From assembly GCA_964482205.1 (NCBI GenBank), contig CAYZWI010000003.1:124001-188000 (forward strand): a stretch of DNA of 64,000 nt, written 5' to 3'. The position numbers and the translations under genes are program-made. The notes beneath the pieces were generated by a model. The model was given only the letters and a program-made list of their open reading frames with translations, did no database searches and was not told where the DNA came from. Shown piece after piece: positions 55,311-62,903 of this stretch; positions within the stretch are counted from its first letter, which is position 1; the number at the start of each line of letters is the position of its first letter. Source of the stretch: JAZDGX01 sp964482205 (GTDB lineage: Bacteria; Eisenbacteria; RBG-16-71-46; CAIMUX01; WJJG01).

Positions 55311-55664
55311 TTAGAGGAAGAAGCGCGGAGGACGATCGAGAGAGTCTGTAAAGAACGCTTCTCCTAGTCGACCGGCGTCGATGACGAGCCAGCCGGAGAG
55401 GAGCGGTTCTTCGAGCGGAACCGAAACGATCGCGCTGCCGGGAGTCTTGCAGATGCAGAGACAGCAAACCTGAGAAGCGGTACCGCCGGCTTCGCAGGCC
55501 GAGTGCTCTCCCTCGGCCGCATCAACGACCGGACAAGCCGAAGGGGGAGCGGAGAGAGGCGTGTGCGTGCAGATATGGGCCGACGCGATGAGCAGCGTCA
55601 CAGCGACGATGGCGTGCAACGAAGACAGCCGCCGGGCAAGCGCGCTATGGAAGAAGCTTCGCAT
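55311..55664 (-). CDS. Small Cys-rich exported protein upstream of the metal-efflux operon
   Basis: A 117-residue protein I cannot name. A signal segment (about 10-30, LHAIVAVTLLIASAHICTHT) leads to a mature part with seven or eight cysteines, including ACEAGGTASQVCCLCICK, followed by a hydrophobic beta-like C-terminus ending PPRFFL. The CCxCxC arrangement would suit metal binding in the periplasm, and small exported proteins of this kind often head metal RND operons. AGGAG lies four or five bases before the ATG at 55664. It is 174 bases from the outer-membrane factor gene on the same strand; function is inferred from context only. Confidence 0.55.
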   Translation of the reverse strand: MRSFFHSALARRLSSLHAIVAVTLLIASAHICTHTPLSAPPSACPVVDAAEGEHSACEAGGTASQVCCLCICKTPGSAIVSVPLEEPLLSGWLVIDAGRLGEAFFTDSLDRPPRFFL

Positions 55665-56043
55665 CGTGCTCCTGATCAATGGTTCGTGGATCCTTGGACG
55701 CCCGACCTCATTCATTCCGCTAAAATGATACACGATCGCATGCGCGCGCGTGGATACCGGATTCTCTTCATCGATCGGCGCGTGCCTGCCGCCACTTGCC
55801 CCTCAAGAACCGAGGGCAGGTCAGGGAGTTCCGAAAACCACAGGAGGAGCGATGACGCGGGCGCGAGCTGCAACTATGTTGCCCGCTTCCCGCAACAGAA
55901 CGGCATGATGCGCCACGCGCACGCGATCATCGGTTCGCAAGGGCGGGCAATCCGCATGCGACAACTGGACCGGCGCCGCCGGCGTGGATTGTTGCCTTCC
56001 GCCGGCGGCTTCTGCCGAAATCACCGGAGCAAGCGAAGCGACG
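55665..56043. other. Intergenic region upstream of the efflux operon
   Basis: No gene is supported in these 379 bases. On the minus strand GTGTATCATTTTAGC (near 55722-55736) contains a plausible -10, about 65 bases before the Cys-rich gene. No terminator was found after the cupin gene. Confidence 0.35.
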
Positions 56044-56370
56044 CTATTCCGAGCGAATCATCACGAGCAGCATCTTGAACCCCTGCGTCGCCTTCACCGC
56101 ATGCGGGGAGCGTGCGGGCATGAGCAGGGCATCGCCGCTCTTCAGCGCATGGAGCTTTCCGGAAACCTGGAACTCCGCTTCGCCATCGAGGAGCATGACC
56201 AGCGCGTCGTGCGGCGCGGTGTGCTCGCTCAATTCCTGCCCCTTGTCGAAGGCGAAGACGGTGATGGTTCCCGATGGCGACTTCACGAGGATCTTGCTGA
56301 CGATCGTGCCCGGCTGATACTCGATCAACTTCGCTGCTGCAATTCCTTGAAGAATGTCCGCCTCGCCCAT
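56044..56370 (-). CDS. Small cupin-domain protein
   Basis: A 108-residue single-domain cupin. GTIVSKILVKSPSGTITVFAFDKGQELSEHTAPHDALVMLLDGEAEF carries motif 1 (G-x5-H-x-H-x3-E type, here with H in SEHTAPHD and no third His), and GDALLMPARSPHAVKAT carries motif 2 (P-x-H). The metal-ligand set is therefore partial to normal for cupin_2 proteins. Role unknown; often metal-dependent or ligand-binding. AAAGGAG precedes the ATG. It sits between the ECF regulator set and the efflux operon, all on the minus strand. Confidence 0.82.
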   Translation of the reverse strand: MGEADILQGIAAAKLIEYQPGTIVSKILVKSPSGTITVFAFDKGQELSEHTAPHDALVMLLDGEAEFQVSGKLHALKSGDALLMPARSPHAVKATQGFKMLLVMIRSE

Positions 56371-56465
56371 GTCGACTCCTTTCTCGCGTGAAGGCCGATG
56401 ATTCCTTCCGGCCGCGCTCCCTGAATCACGGCCGGGGATTCGTCAGGAGCCGCATCATATCTTTT

Positions 56466-56969
56466 TCAGTCGGGCGAGTCTGCCCCTCGCGTGTCCGCGC
56501 CCCCGTCTTGCGGCGGGCCGCCTTTGTCCCGCATCTCACCCGACGGGCCGGGAGGCGGCTCGCCCGGTCGGCTGCCCCAGAGTGGATGCGGGCCGCGCCC
56601 GCGCCGGTCTTTTCGCTCGTCCAGGATTCTCCGCTGGTCCGGATCGAGAAGCGCGCGAACCTGGGCGAACGCGCTGTCCCGCAACGCTTCCATGCGCGGA
56701 AGGCAATCGGCCATCACTTCATCGGTCTTCGGACCGAAGGTCTTCAGGATCTCATCGATCGCCCGTTCCTGTTCCGGGCGCAGGTTCAAGCCTTCGCTCA
56801 ACTCCGGCGGCAAGCGCCCCGGGCTCGGAGGCCGGCCGGACCCATGCCACCGGCCCCATTGCGCGCGTTGAAAGGCGACGCCCACCACCGCTCCGATCAG
56901 AAAGACGACCAGCAGCAGCAGGATCGCCTGGAGATGAAAACGCTGCAGCGATTCGAATCCCGACTTCAT
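56466..56969 (-). CDS. Membrane-anchored Spy/CnrX-like periplasmic sensor
   Basis: A 167-residue protein with one transmembrane helix (about 15-33, AILLLLVVFLIGAVVGVAF) and a periplasmic helical domain: LSEGLNLRPEQERAIDEILKTFG ... LDPDQRRILDERKDR. The two LxPxQ-like motifs spaced by about 45 residues resemble the Spy/CpxP and CnrX/metal-resistance fold. A Gly/Pro-rich acidic tail ends the protein. In the cnrYXH system of Cupriavidus the CnrX sensor binds Ni or Co and controls release of the sigma factor by CnrY. ATG 56969 overlaps the preceding stop as ATGA. Assignment is by pattern plus neighbourhood. Confidence 0.65.
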   Translation of the reverse strand: MKSGFESLQRFHLQAILLLLVVFLIGAVVGVAFQRAQWGRWHGSGRPPSPGRLPPELSEGLNLRPEQERAIDEILKTFGPKTDEVMADCLPRMEALRDSAFAQVRALLDPDQRRILDERKDRRGRGPHPLWGSRPGEPPPGPSGEMRDKGGPPQDGGADTRGADSPD

Positions 56970-57391
56970 CGCCTCTCCTCGAGCCACGGAGTCCGCTCGT
57001 CGCCGGGCATCTCATTCCCGAAAAGAATCTCGCTGGCCGTCGGCTTCTCTTGCGCCTGACTCCAGCGCGCCCAGGGTGCCGGAATGCCGAGCGCTTCGTC
57101 CATGGACTGCCTCACGACCGGGCGATCGACGATGGCAAAGATCAGTAGCGACCACAGCAGCAGAAGGCCGGAAGCCGCGAAGATGGGCCGCTTCCAATGC
57201 AGGATGATGTCGCCCAGTCTGGGAAGCGGACGGCGATGAGAGAAGGCTTCTCGGGCGGCCGCTCCCATCTCGCGCACGAAGCGCTGAAATCGATCCCGGT
57301 CCTGGGTCGGATCCAATGGAGAGAAATCGATTCCCGCTTCGGCATCGGGCGGCAGTCCACCTTTGTGACGCTCTTTCCGCCCCTGGCTCAT
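56966..57391 (-). CDS. Single-pass membrane protein, probable anti-sigma factor
   Basis: A 141-residue protein with a cytoplasmic, charged N-terminal ~65 residues (AEAGIDFSPLDPTQDRDRFQRFVREMGAAAREAF), one membrane helix at about 75-93 (FAASGLLLLWSLLIFAIV) and a short outside part. The topology, and the position between an ECF sigma gene (24 bases upstream) and a sensor gene overlapping by four bases, suggest an anti-sigma factor like CnrY. There is no zinc-binding anti-sigma (ZAS) motif, so the family is not confirmed. Confidence 0.6.
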   Translation of the reverse strand: MSQGRKERHKGGLPPDAEAGIDFSPLDPTQDRDRFQRFVREMGAAAREAFSHRRPLPRLGDIILHWKRPIFAASGLLLLWSLLIFAIVDRPVVRQSMDEALGIPAPWARWSQAQEKPTASEILFGNEMPGDERTPWLEERR

Positions 57392-57414
57392 GGTTCACCT
57401 CCAAGATTCATGGT

Positions 57415-57987
57415 TCACCGTTGAGCGTCGTCCTCGATGAACCTGCGCAATCGCGCTCGCGCCTGAAACAGGCGCTGCCTGCATAGCACTTCGGAAATCC
57501 CCAGCGCCTCGCCGATCGTGCGATGCTTCCATCCGGCGAGATCGTGCAGCAGGACCACTTCCCTTTGCTCGTGCGGCAGGCGATCGATCGCCCGCTCGAG
57601 CACCGCCCGCTGCCTCCGCCGTTCGAGCGAGCGGACGGGATCCTCTCCTCCCGCCGGGCCCCCGGACGCGAAGGCGTCATCCAACGGCTGGGCCGCCCGA
57701 ATGCGTCGATGCTCGAGGAAATTGCGCGCGCGATTGCGGACGATCTGAAGCAGCCAGAAGGCGAATTTCTCCGGCTGGCGGCAATCCTCGATGTGCTCGA
57801 CCGCACGCACCCAGGCATCCTGGCAGATATCCTCGGCATCCGCGTGATTAGCGGCGAACGACAGCGCGACCGCGAACGCGGCCCGCGCGTGCCTCACGAC
57901 GAGCGCTTCAAAGGCAGCTGCATCTCCACAGCGCACCCGTTCGATCAGGGCTTTGTCGTCGGCGCCGGGAATCCCCATGCCCGGCAT
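57415..57987 (-). CDS. ECF-family RNA polymerase sigma factor
   Basis: A 190-residue group IV sigma factor. Region 2 reads ALIERVRCGDAAAFEALVVRHARAAFAVALSFAANHADAEDICQDAWVRAVEHIE, with the EDICQDAW core; region 4 reads RAIDRLPHEQREVVLLHDLAGWKHRTIGEALGISEVLCRQRLFQARARLRRFI, a clear helix-turn-helix. It should direct transcription of its own operon and possibly of the metal-efflux genes. The ATG at 57987 has no strong ribosome-binding site; ATG 57978 is equally possible, and the open frame to 58134 is not sigma-like. Its upstream region is shared with the divergent CotH gene. Confidence 0.88.
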   Translation of the reverse strand: MPGMGIPGADDKALIERVRCGDAAAFEALVVRHARAAFAVALSFAANHADAEDICQDAWVRAVEHIEDCRQPEKFAFWLLQIVRNRARNFLEHRRIRAAQPLDDAFASGGPAGGEDPVRSLERRRQRAVLERAIDRLPHEQREVVLLHDLAGWKHRTIGEALGISEVLCRQRLFQARARLRRFIEDDAQR

Positions 57988-58277
57988 ATAGACAGACCCG
58001 AAGGCCGCAGTGTTAGAAAAAACATGCTGCCTCGTGACGGATGTCGCGTCCGCCGGGCAGAAACCGCCTAACGCTCGCGGTTTCCGGCTGTCTCCTTCCT
58101 GGGAGGATGGGCGTGACCACGGGCGGGACAGCATCGAGATCCCCCGAAACCGACTCGGGCGCCAAGAGGTGCCTGCGTTTTCGTTTGCCTGCCGGCCTCC
58201 GTGCCTCCCTCATGCCGCATCGGCGCAAACCGGCCATCCGGCCCGCATTTTCTATCGTCGAGATCCAAGGGGGTGCC

Positions 58278-61142
58278 ATGAACGCGTATCGCTTCTCCTG
58301 GTTGGCCCTGCTCCTGCTCACCTTGCTGCCGTGTGCTGCCCACGCCGCGCCCGGCGACCTAGTCTTCGGCGAGACGCATGTCTATGCGATCAACATCGAC
58401 TTCTGGCAGCCGGCCTACTGGGATTCGCTGGTCTACTACTACAATCAAGGGCTCGAACATTACATGCCCGCGACCGTCACCATCGACGGCACGGTGTTCG
58501 ACAGCGTCGGCGTGCGCTTGAAGGGCAACGCCTCCTACACGCATCCCAACGACAAGAAGCCCTTCCGTTTCAGCTTCGACGAGTTCCACGGCGATCAGCT
58601 GTGGGACGGCCTGAAGGGCGTGCATCTGAACAACTGCTGGGAGGACCCGACCTTCATCCGCGAGAAGCTGCATCTCGACTTCAATCACGAGGCGGGCATT
58701 CCCGGGCCGCGGGGCAATTTCGCGCAGCTCTCGCTGAACGGAGAGGTGTGGGGCCTCTACGGTCTCGAGGAGCACGTCAACAAGACCTTTCTCGGAACGC
58801 ACTACGGGGACAACGACGGCAACCTCTACAAGGCGGTCGATGGGCTGATGATGCCGGTGCTTTCGGATTTCAAGTGGTACGGCGACGATCCGAGCTACTA
58901 TCTGAATCGCTACGAGTTGAAGACCGACGAGCCCTCCTATCCCATCTGGACGGATCTGATCGCGGTGATCGATTCGATCAACAACACCGCGGATGTTTCC
59001 GCGGCCATGCCGCCGGTCATCAACCTGCCCAGCGTGTACCGCGCCTTCGCAGCCGACATCCTGCTCGCGAATCTCGACTCGTATGTCGGTAGCTGCCGCA
59101 ATTTCTACGCCTACTTCAATCCGCTCACGACCAAGATGGAGTGGATCGTCTGGGACGCGGGGATGAGCTTCGGCTCCTACTGGTCGCTGGGAACGAACTT
59201 CGAGGATCTGAGCATCACTTATGTGAGCAACGCCGCCAACCGGCCGCTCGCGGGCAAGATCTTCGGCGATCCGGTCCTGTGCCACGACTATCTGCAGACC
59301 TTCTGCGAACTCTTCAACGAGCACTACTCGGTGGACGGGCTGCAGGCGCGGGTCGATGAGCTCGCGAACCTGGTCCGCCCCTATGTCTACGCGGACCCGC
59401 GCAAGATGTACACGAACGAGCAATTCGAGACCAATCTCGATAGCGACTTGGCCGTGGGCGGCCATCGCAAGCCCGGATTGAAGCCCTTCATCGCGGCGCG
59501 GGGGGCGAGCGTGGAGACGCAGCTCGCGGCGCTCGGGATCTCCTGCGAATTCGTGATCGCTCCGGGCGATGTCGCGATCAACGAATTCGCGGCGAGCAAT
59601 ACGCTGATCCTCGATCCCGCCGGCGAAGCCGAGGACTGGATCGAGCTCTACAACAACACCACGCAGACGATCGATCTGAGCGGCCTGTACATGACCGACA
59701 CCGCCTCGAATCCCACCCTGTGGCAATTCCCGGCCGGCACGACGATCGCTCCCGACGGGTACCTGATCGTGTGGGCGGATGAGGATCTCGATCAGGAAGG
59801 CCTGCACGCGGACTTCAAGCTTTCGGCGGGCGGGGAGTTCATCGGGTTCTCCGATCTGCAGGGAGCAGTGCTCGACTCGGTCACCTTCGGCGCGCAGACG
59901 GCCAATCTCACCATGGCCCGCATCCCGAACGGCACCGGAGAATTCGTGCAAGGCCATCCCACCTTCAATGGACGGAACGGGCTCGGCGTGGGTGTCGTCG
60001 TCGTGAACGAGTTCGCGGCGAGCAACACCCAGATTCTCGATCCGGCCGGAGAGGCGGAAGACTGGGTCGAGTTCTACAACAATTCCGCCGAGGCGGTGGA
60101 CCTGGGCGGGATGTATCTCTCCGATACCGAGAGCTTGCCCACGCTCTGGCAGTTCCCCGCCGGCACGACGATCGGCGCGAACGAATATTTGATCGTGTGG
60201 CTGGACGACGACGCCGGGCAGGAAGGGCTGCACGCAAGCTTCAAGCTCTCCGCGGGCGGCGAGTACATCGGTTTCTACGATCAGGCCGCGGCGCTTCTCG
60301 ACGGCGTCACCTTTGGCGCGCAGACGGCCAATCTCACCATGGCGCGCGTTCCGAACGGCACCGGCGTGTTCGTGCAGGGACCGCCGACCTTCCAGGCGTT
60401 CAACGGATACGGGACGATCGTCCCGGCGGGCGATGTCGTCGTGAACGAGATCATGGCGGACAACGACATCATCGAGGACCCCGCGGGAGAAACCGACGAC
60501 TGGCTCGAGATCTACAACATGACCGGGCAGGCGATCGCGATGGCCGGTTTGTATCTGAGCGACAGCCAGGGCGCGCCGACGAAGTGGCAGTTCCCCACCG
60601 GCACGATCCTTCCCGCGAATGGATATCTGGTCATCTGGTGCGACGAGGACACGGGGCAGGAAGGTCTCCACGCGGGCTTCAAGCTCTCGGCCGACGGCGA
60701 GGATGTGGTGCTCTCGAATGCGGACCTGAGCGTCGTCGATCAGACGACCTTCGGCCCGCAGCAGACGAACTACTCGCTCGCCCGCATCCCGAACGGCAGC
60801 GGCCCGTTCGTGATCACGCCGGTGCCGACTCCCGGGGCGGCCAATGACGATGGCTCGAGCGCTCCCGATGGCTCGCCCGCGCGTCTCGCTCTCGAACCGA
60901 ACCGTCCGGATCCGTTCCACGGCCGCACGACGATCGACTTCCGCATTGCGGAGCGCGGGCGCGTCGCGGTGCAGCTCTTCGATCTTCAAGGGCGTCTGAC
61001 GCGCACCCTGGTCGATCGGGAGATGGCGCCGGGAAGCTACCGCGTGGACTTCGACGCGGCCGGGCTGCCGTCGGGCGTGTACCTGTGCAGAATGCGAGCT
61101 CAGGGAGCGGAGCAGACGATGCGGATGCTGCTCGTGAACTGA
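58278..61142 (+). CDS. Secreted CotH-family protein with three lamin-tail domains and FlgD-like C-terminus
   Basis: A 954-residue exported protein. Signal peptide about 5-24. Residues about 30-400 are a CotH kinase-like domain (SVGVRLKGNASYTHPN, FREKLHLDFNHEAGIP-type segment, WDAGMSFGSYW). CotH proteins phosphorylate spore-coat or surface proteins; many bacterial copies are uncharacterised. Three tandem lamin-tail (LTD) domains of about 140 residues follow (each starts VxxNEFAASN or VNEIMADN and contains EDWIELYN, LWQFPAGTTI and the GLHAxFKLSAGGE segment), encoded by DNA repeats of about 430 bases at 59.57-60.84 kb. An FlgD/T9SS-like domain ends the protein (RPDPF, GRLTRTL, SGVYLCRM). AAGGGGG precedes the ATG. 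Likely surface or extracellular protein. Confidence 0.88.
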   Translation: MNAYRFSWLALLLLTLLPCAAHAAPGDLVFGETHVYAINIDFWQPAYWDSLVYYYNQGLEHYMPATVTIDGTVFDSVGVRLKGNASYTHPNDKKPFRFSFDEFHGDQLWDGLKGVHLNNCWEDPTFIREKLHLDFNHEAGIPGPRGNFAQLSLNGEVWGLYGLEEHVNKTFLGTHYGDNDGNLYKAVDGLMMPVLSDFKWYGDDPSYYLNRYELKTDEPSYPIWTDLIAVIDSINNTADVSAAMPPVINLPSVYRAFAADILLANLDSYVGSCRNFYAYFNPLTTKMEWIVWDAGMSFGSYWSLGTNFEDLSITYVSNAANRPLAGKIFGDPVLCHDYLQTFCELFNEHYSVDGLQARVDELANLVRPYVYADPRKMYTNEQFETNLDSDLAVGGHRKPGLKPFIAARGASVETQLAALGISCEFVIAPGDVAINEFAASNTLILDPAGEAEDWIELYNNTTQTIDLSGLYMTDTASNPTLWQFPAGTTIAPDGYLIVWADEDLDQEGLHADFKLSAGGEFIGFSDLQGAVLDSVTFGAQTANLTMARIPNGTGEFVQGHPTFNGRNGLGVGVVVVNEFAASNTQILDPAGEAEDWVEFYNNSAEAVDLGGMYLSDTESLPTLWQFPAGTTIGANEYLIVWLDDDAGQEGLHASFKLSAGGEYIGFYDQAAALLDGVTFGAQTANLTMARVPNGTGVFVQGPPTFQAFNGYGTIVPAGDVVVNEIMADNDIIEDPAGETDDWLEIYNMTGQAIAMAGLYLSDSQGAPTKWQFPTGTILPANGYLVIWCDEDTGQEGLHAGFKLSADGEDVVLSNADLSVVDQTTFGPQQTNYSLARIPNGSGPFVITPVPTPGAANDDGSSAPDGSPARLALEPNRPDPFHGRTTIDFRIAERGRVAVQLFDLQGRLTRTLVDREMAPGSYRVDFDAAGLPSGVYLCRMRAQGAEQTMRMLLVN

Positions 61143-61180
61143 GACGAGCGAAGGCATTCGAGCGCGGCTTCCCTCACCAT

Positions 61181-61216
61181 GGGGCGATCTTCACCGGCCA
61201 GGGTGAAGATCGCCCC
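61181..61216 (+). terminator. Terminator hairpin after the CotH gene
   Basis: A perfect 15-base-pair stem: GGGGCGATCTTCACC (61181-61195) with GGTGAAGATCGCCCC (61202-61216) around a six-base loop. The T-run is weak (TTCC). It separates the CotH gene from the permease gene. Confidence 0.8.
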
Positions 61217-61391
61217 TTCCACATCTCGCGCCGCTCATCGCCGAGGCTCACGATGCGGATCGCTTGCACCCATCGAAAGCCGAGCCGCGAGGATGCACCC
61301 TCCGCTTCCGAAGCGCAGGCGCGGGCGGGCCGCACTCTCCCGAGCATCGTTCGCTCTTTCGGAAAAGCCGCGCTTCTGCTTGAATGCCCGC

Positions 61392-62780
61392 ATGCCATCA
61401 CGCAACGCTACCAACCACGCCCCCTCTTCCTCCCACGCTCCCGCGCTCGCGCGTCACATCGGCCTCTTCTTTCTCATCGTCTATGGCGTCGGCGACATTG
61501 TGGGCTCGGGCATCTACGGCACGATCGGCGTCGCGGCCGGCGCGATGGGCAACGCCGTCTGGCTCGCCTTCCTCGCCGCCATGGTGGCGGCGATGCTCAC
61601 CGGCCTCACCTACGCCTCCATCTCCTCGCGCTATCCGCGCGCGGCGGGCGCCGCCTATGTGACCCAACGCGCCTTCGGCAAGCCGCTGCTCTCCTACGCG
61701 ATCGGCCTCGCGGTCATGGCCTCGGGCCTGACTTCGATTGCGACCGCGAGCAATGTCTTCGCCCAGAATCTCTCCCCGCTCGTCGGAGGGATCGCGCCGC
61801 GGATCCTGATCGCGGTCTTTCTTCTGGCCCTCGCCGCCATCAATTTCCGCGGCATCCGCGAATCGATGTGGGCCAATCTGCTGTGCACGGCCATCGAAGT
61901 GGGCGGCCTGCTCTTCATCATCGCGATCGGAATGAAGTACTGGGGCAGCATCGATTACCTGCAGACGCCCGCGAGCGCACAGGGGCGCGTTTCGCTCACC
62001 CTGCCGATGCTGTTCTCCGGCGCGGTGCTCACCTTCTATTCCTTCGTCGGCTTCGAGGACATGATCAATGTGTCCGAGGAAGTGCGCGATCCCGAACGCA
62101 CGATGCCTTGGGGCCTGGTCGTCGCGGTGGCGATTGCCACGCTCCTCTATCTCGCCGTCAGCATCACGGCCGTCTCAGTGGTCGAAGCCTCGCGACTGGC
62201 CGACAAGAACCTGGGCGCGCCGCTCGTGCAGATCACGCGCCGGGCGGCTCCCTGGCTGAGCCCCTGGGTCTTCAGCGCGATCACGCTCTTCGCCGTCGCG
62301 AACACGGCGCTGCTGAACTATGTCATGGGATCGCGACTCGCGTACGGCATGGCGCGCCAGGGGCTCCTGCCGCGCGCGCTGGGCACGGTGCATCGGCAGC
62401 GGCGCACCCCGCATGTGGCGATCGCGACCCTGCTCTTCGTCGCCCTCGCGCTCGCCTTCACCGGCAACATCGCGACCCTGGCGCGCGCGACCGCGCTGCT
62501 CTTGCTGACGGTCTTTCTGGTCATCAATCTCGCGCTGCTCGTTCTCCAGCGTCGTCGCGGAGAACCGAAAGGGCACTTCGAAGTGCCCGCGGTCGTGCCG
62601 CTCGGCGGCATGCTCGTCTGCGCGGTGATGATCGCGCACGCGAAGCGCGGGGAGCTGCTCGTGACGGGCATTCTCCTGGCCGTCATCTTCGCCTTGTACT
62701 TGCTCCTCCGGCCCAAGCGCTTGGCCGAAGAGGCGCCGGACGAAGAAGGGCGAGGGGACGAGCCGGACGCTCTGGTATAA
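61392..62780 (+). CDS. APC-superfamily amino-acid permease
   Basis: A 462-residue inner-membrane transporter with about twelve helices. VYGVGDIVGSGIYGTIGVAAGAMGNAVWLAFL carries the GSGIYG substrate-binding motif of helix 1, FVGFEDMINVSEEVRDPERTMPW is the helix 6 loop, and VANTALLNYVMGSRLAYGMARQGLLP is the helix 8 motif of amino-acid/polyamine antiporters. Transports an amino acid, or exchanges amino acids; substrate not predictable. The start is uncertain: ATG 61392 gives a short basic N-terminus before the first helix but has no good ribosome-binding site, and the frame is open from 61179. Confidence 0.85.
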   Translation: MPSRNATNHAPSSSHAPALARHIGLFFLIVYGVGDIVGSGIYGTIGVAAGAMGNAVWLAFLAAMVAAMLTGLTYASISSRYPRAAGAAYVTQRAFGKPLLSYAIGLAVMASGLTSIATASNVFAQNLSPLVGGIAPRILIAVFLLALAAINFRGIRESMWANLLCTAIEVGGLLFIIAIGMKYWGSIDYLQTPASAQGRVSLTLPMLFSGAVLTFYSFVGFEDMINVSEEVRDPERTMPWGLVVAVAIATLLYLAVSITAVSVVEASRLADKNLGAPLVQITRRAAPWLSPWVFSAITLFAVANTALLNYVMGSRLAYGMARQGLLPRALGTVHRQRRTPHVAIATLLFVALALAFTGNIATLARATALLLLTVFLVINLALLVLQRRRGEPKGHFEVPAVVPLGGMLVCAVMIAHAKRGELLVTGILLAVIFALYLLLRPKRLAEEAPDEEGRGDEPDALV

Positions 62781-62781
62781 T
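62773..62781 (+). promoter_or_regulatory. Extended -10 promoter for the hydrolase gene
   Basis: TGGTATAAT is a perfect extended -10 (TGnTATAAT). It overlaps the stop codon of the permease gene and lies about 125 bases before the hydrolase ATG. No clear -35 is seen, as is usual for extended -10 promoters. Confidence 0.5.
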
Positions 62782-62903
62782 CGAGCCACGCAGCCCACGG
62801 GTCGACGCAAGGCCGGCGGACAGAATCCGGGATGCGACCAACGGGCGCCACGAGAGTGAGACGAATGCGCACTCGAACGCACGGCGATCATGAGAATTTG
62901 GAT

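Noticed and set aside
55821..56024. Small minus-strand frame between the cupin and Cys-rich genes
   Set aside because: No ribosome-binding site, signal or domain; composition is like non-coding sequence.
58359..61157. A 932-codon open frame antisense to the CotH gene
   Set aside because: High GC keeps the complementary strand open; composition is Arg/His/Ala-rich without domains, and the sense frame has a signal peptide, repeats and known motifs.
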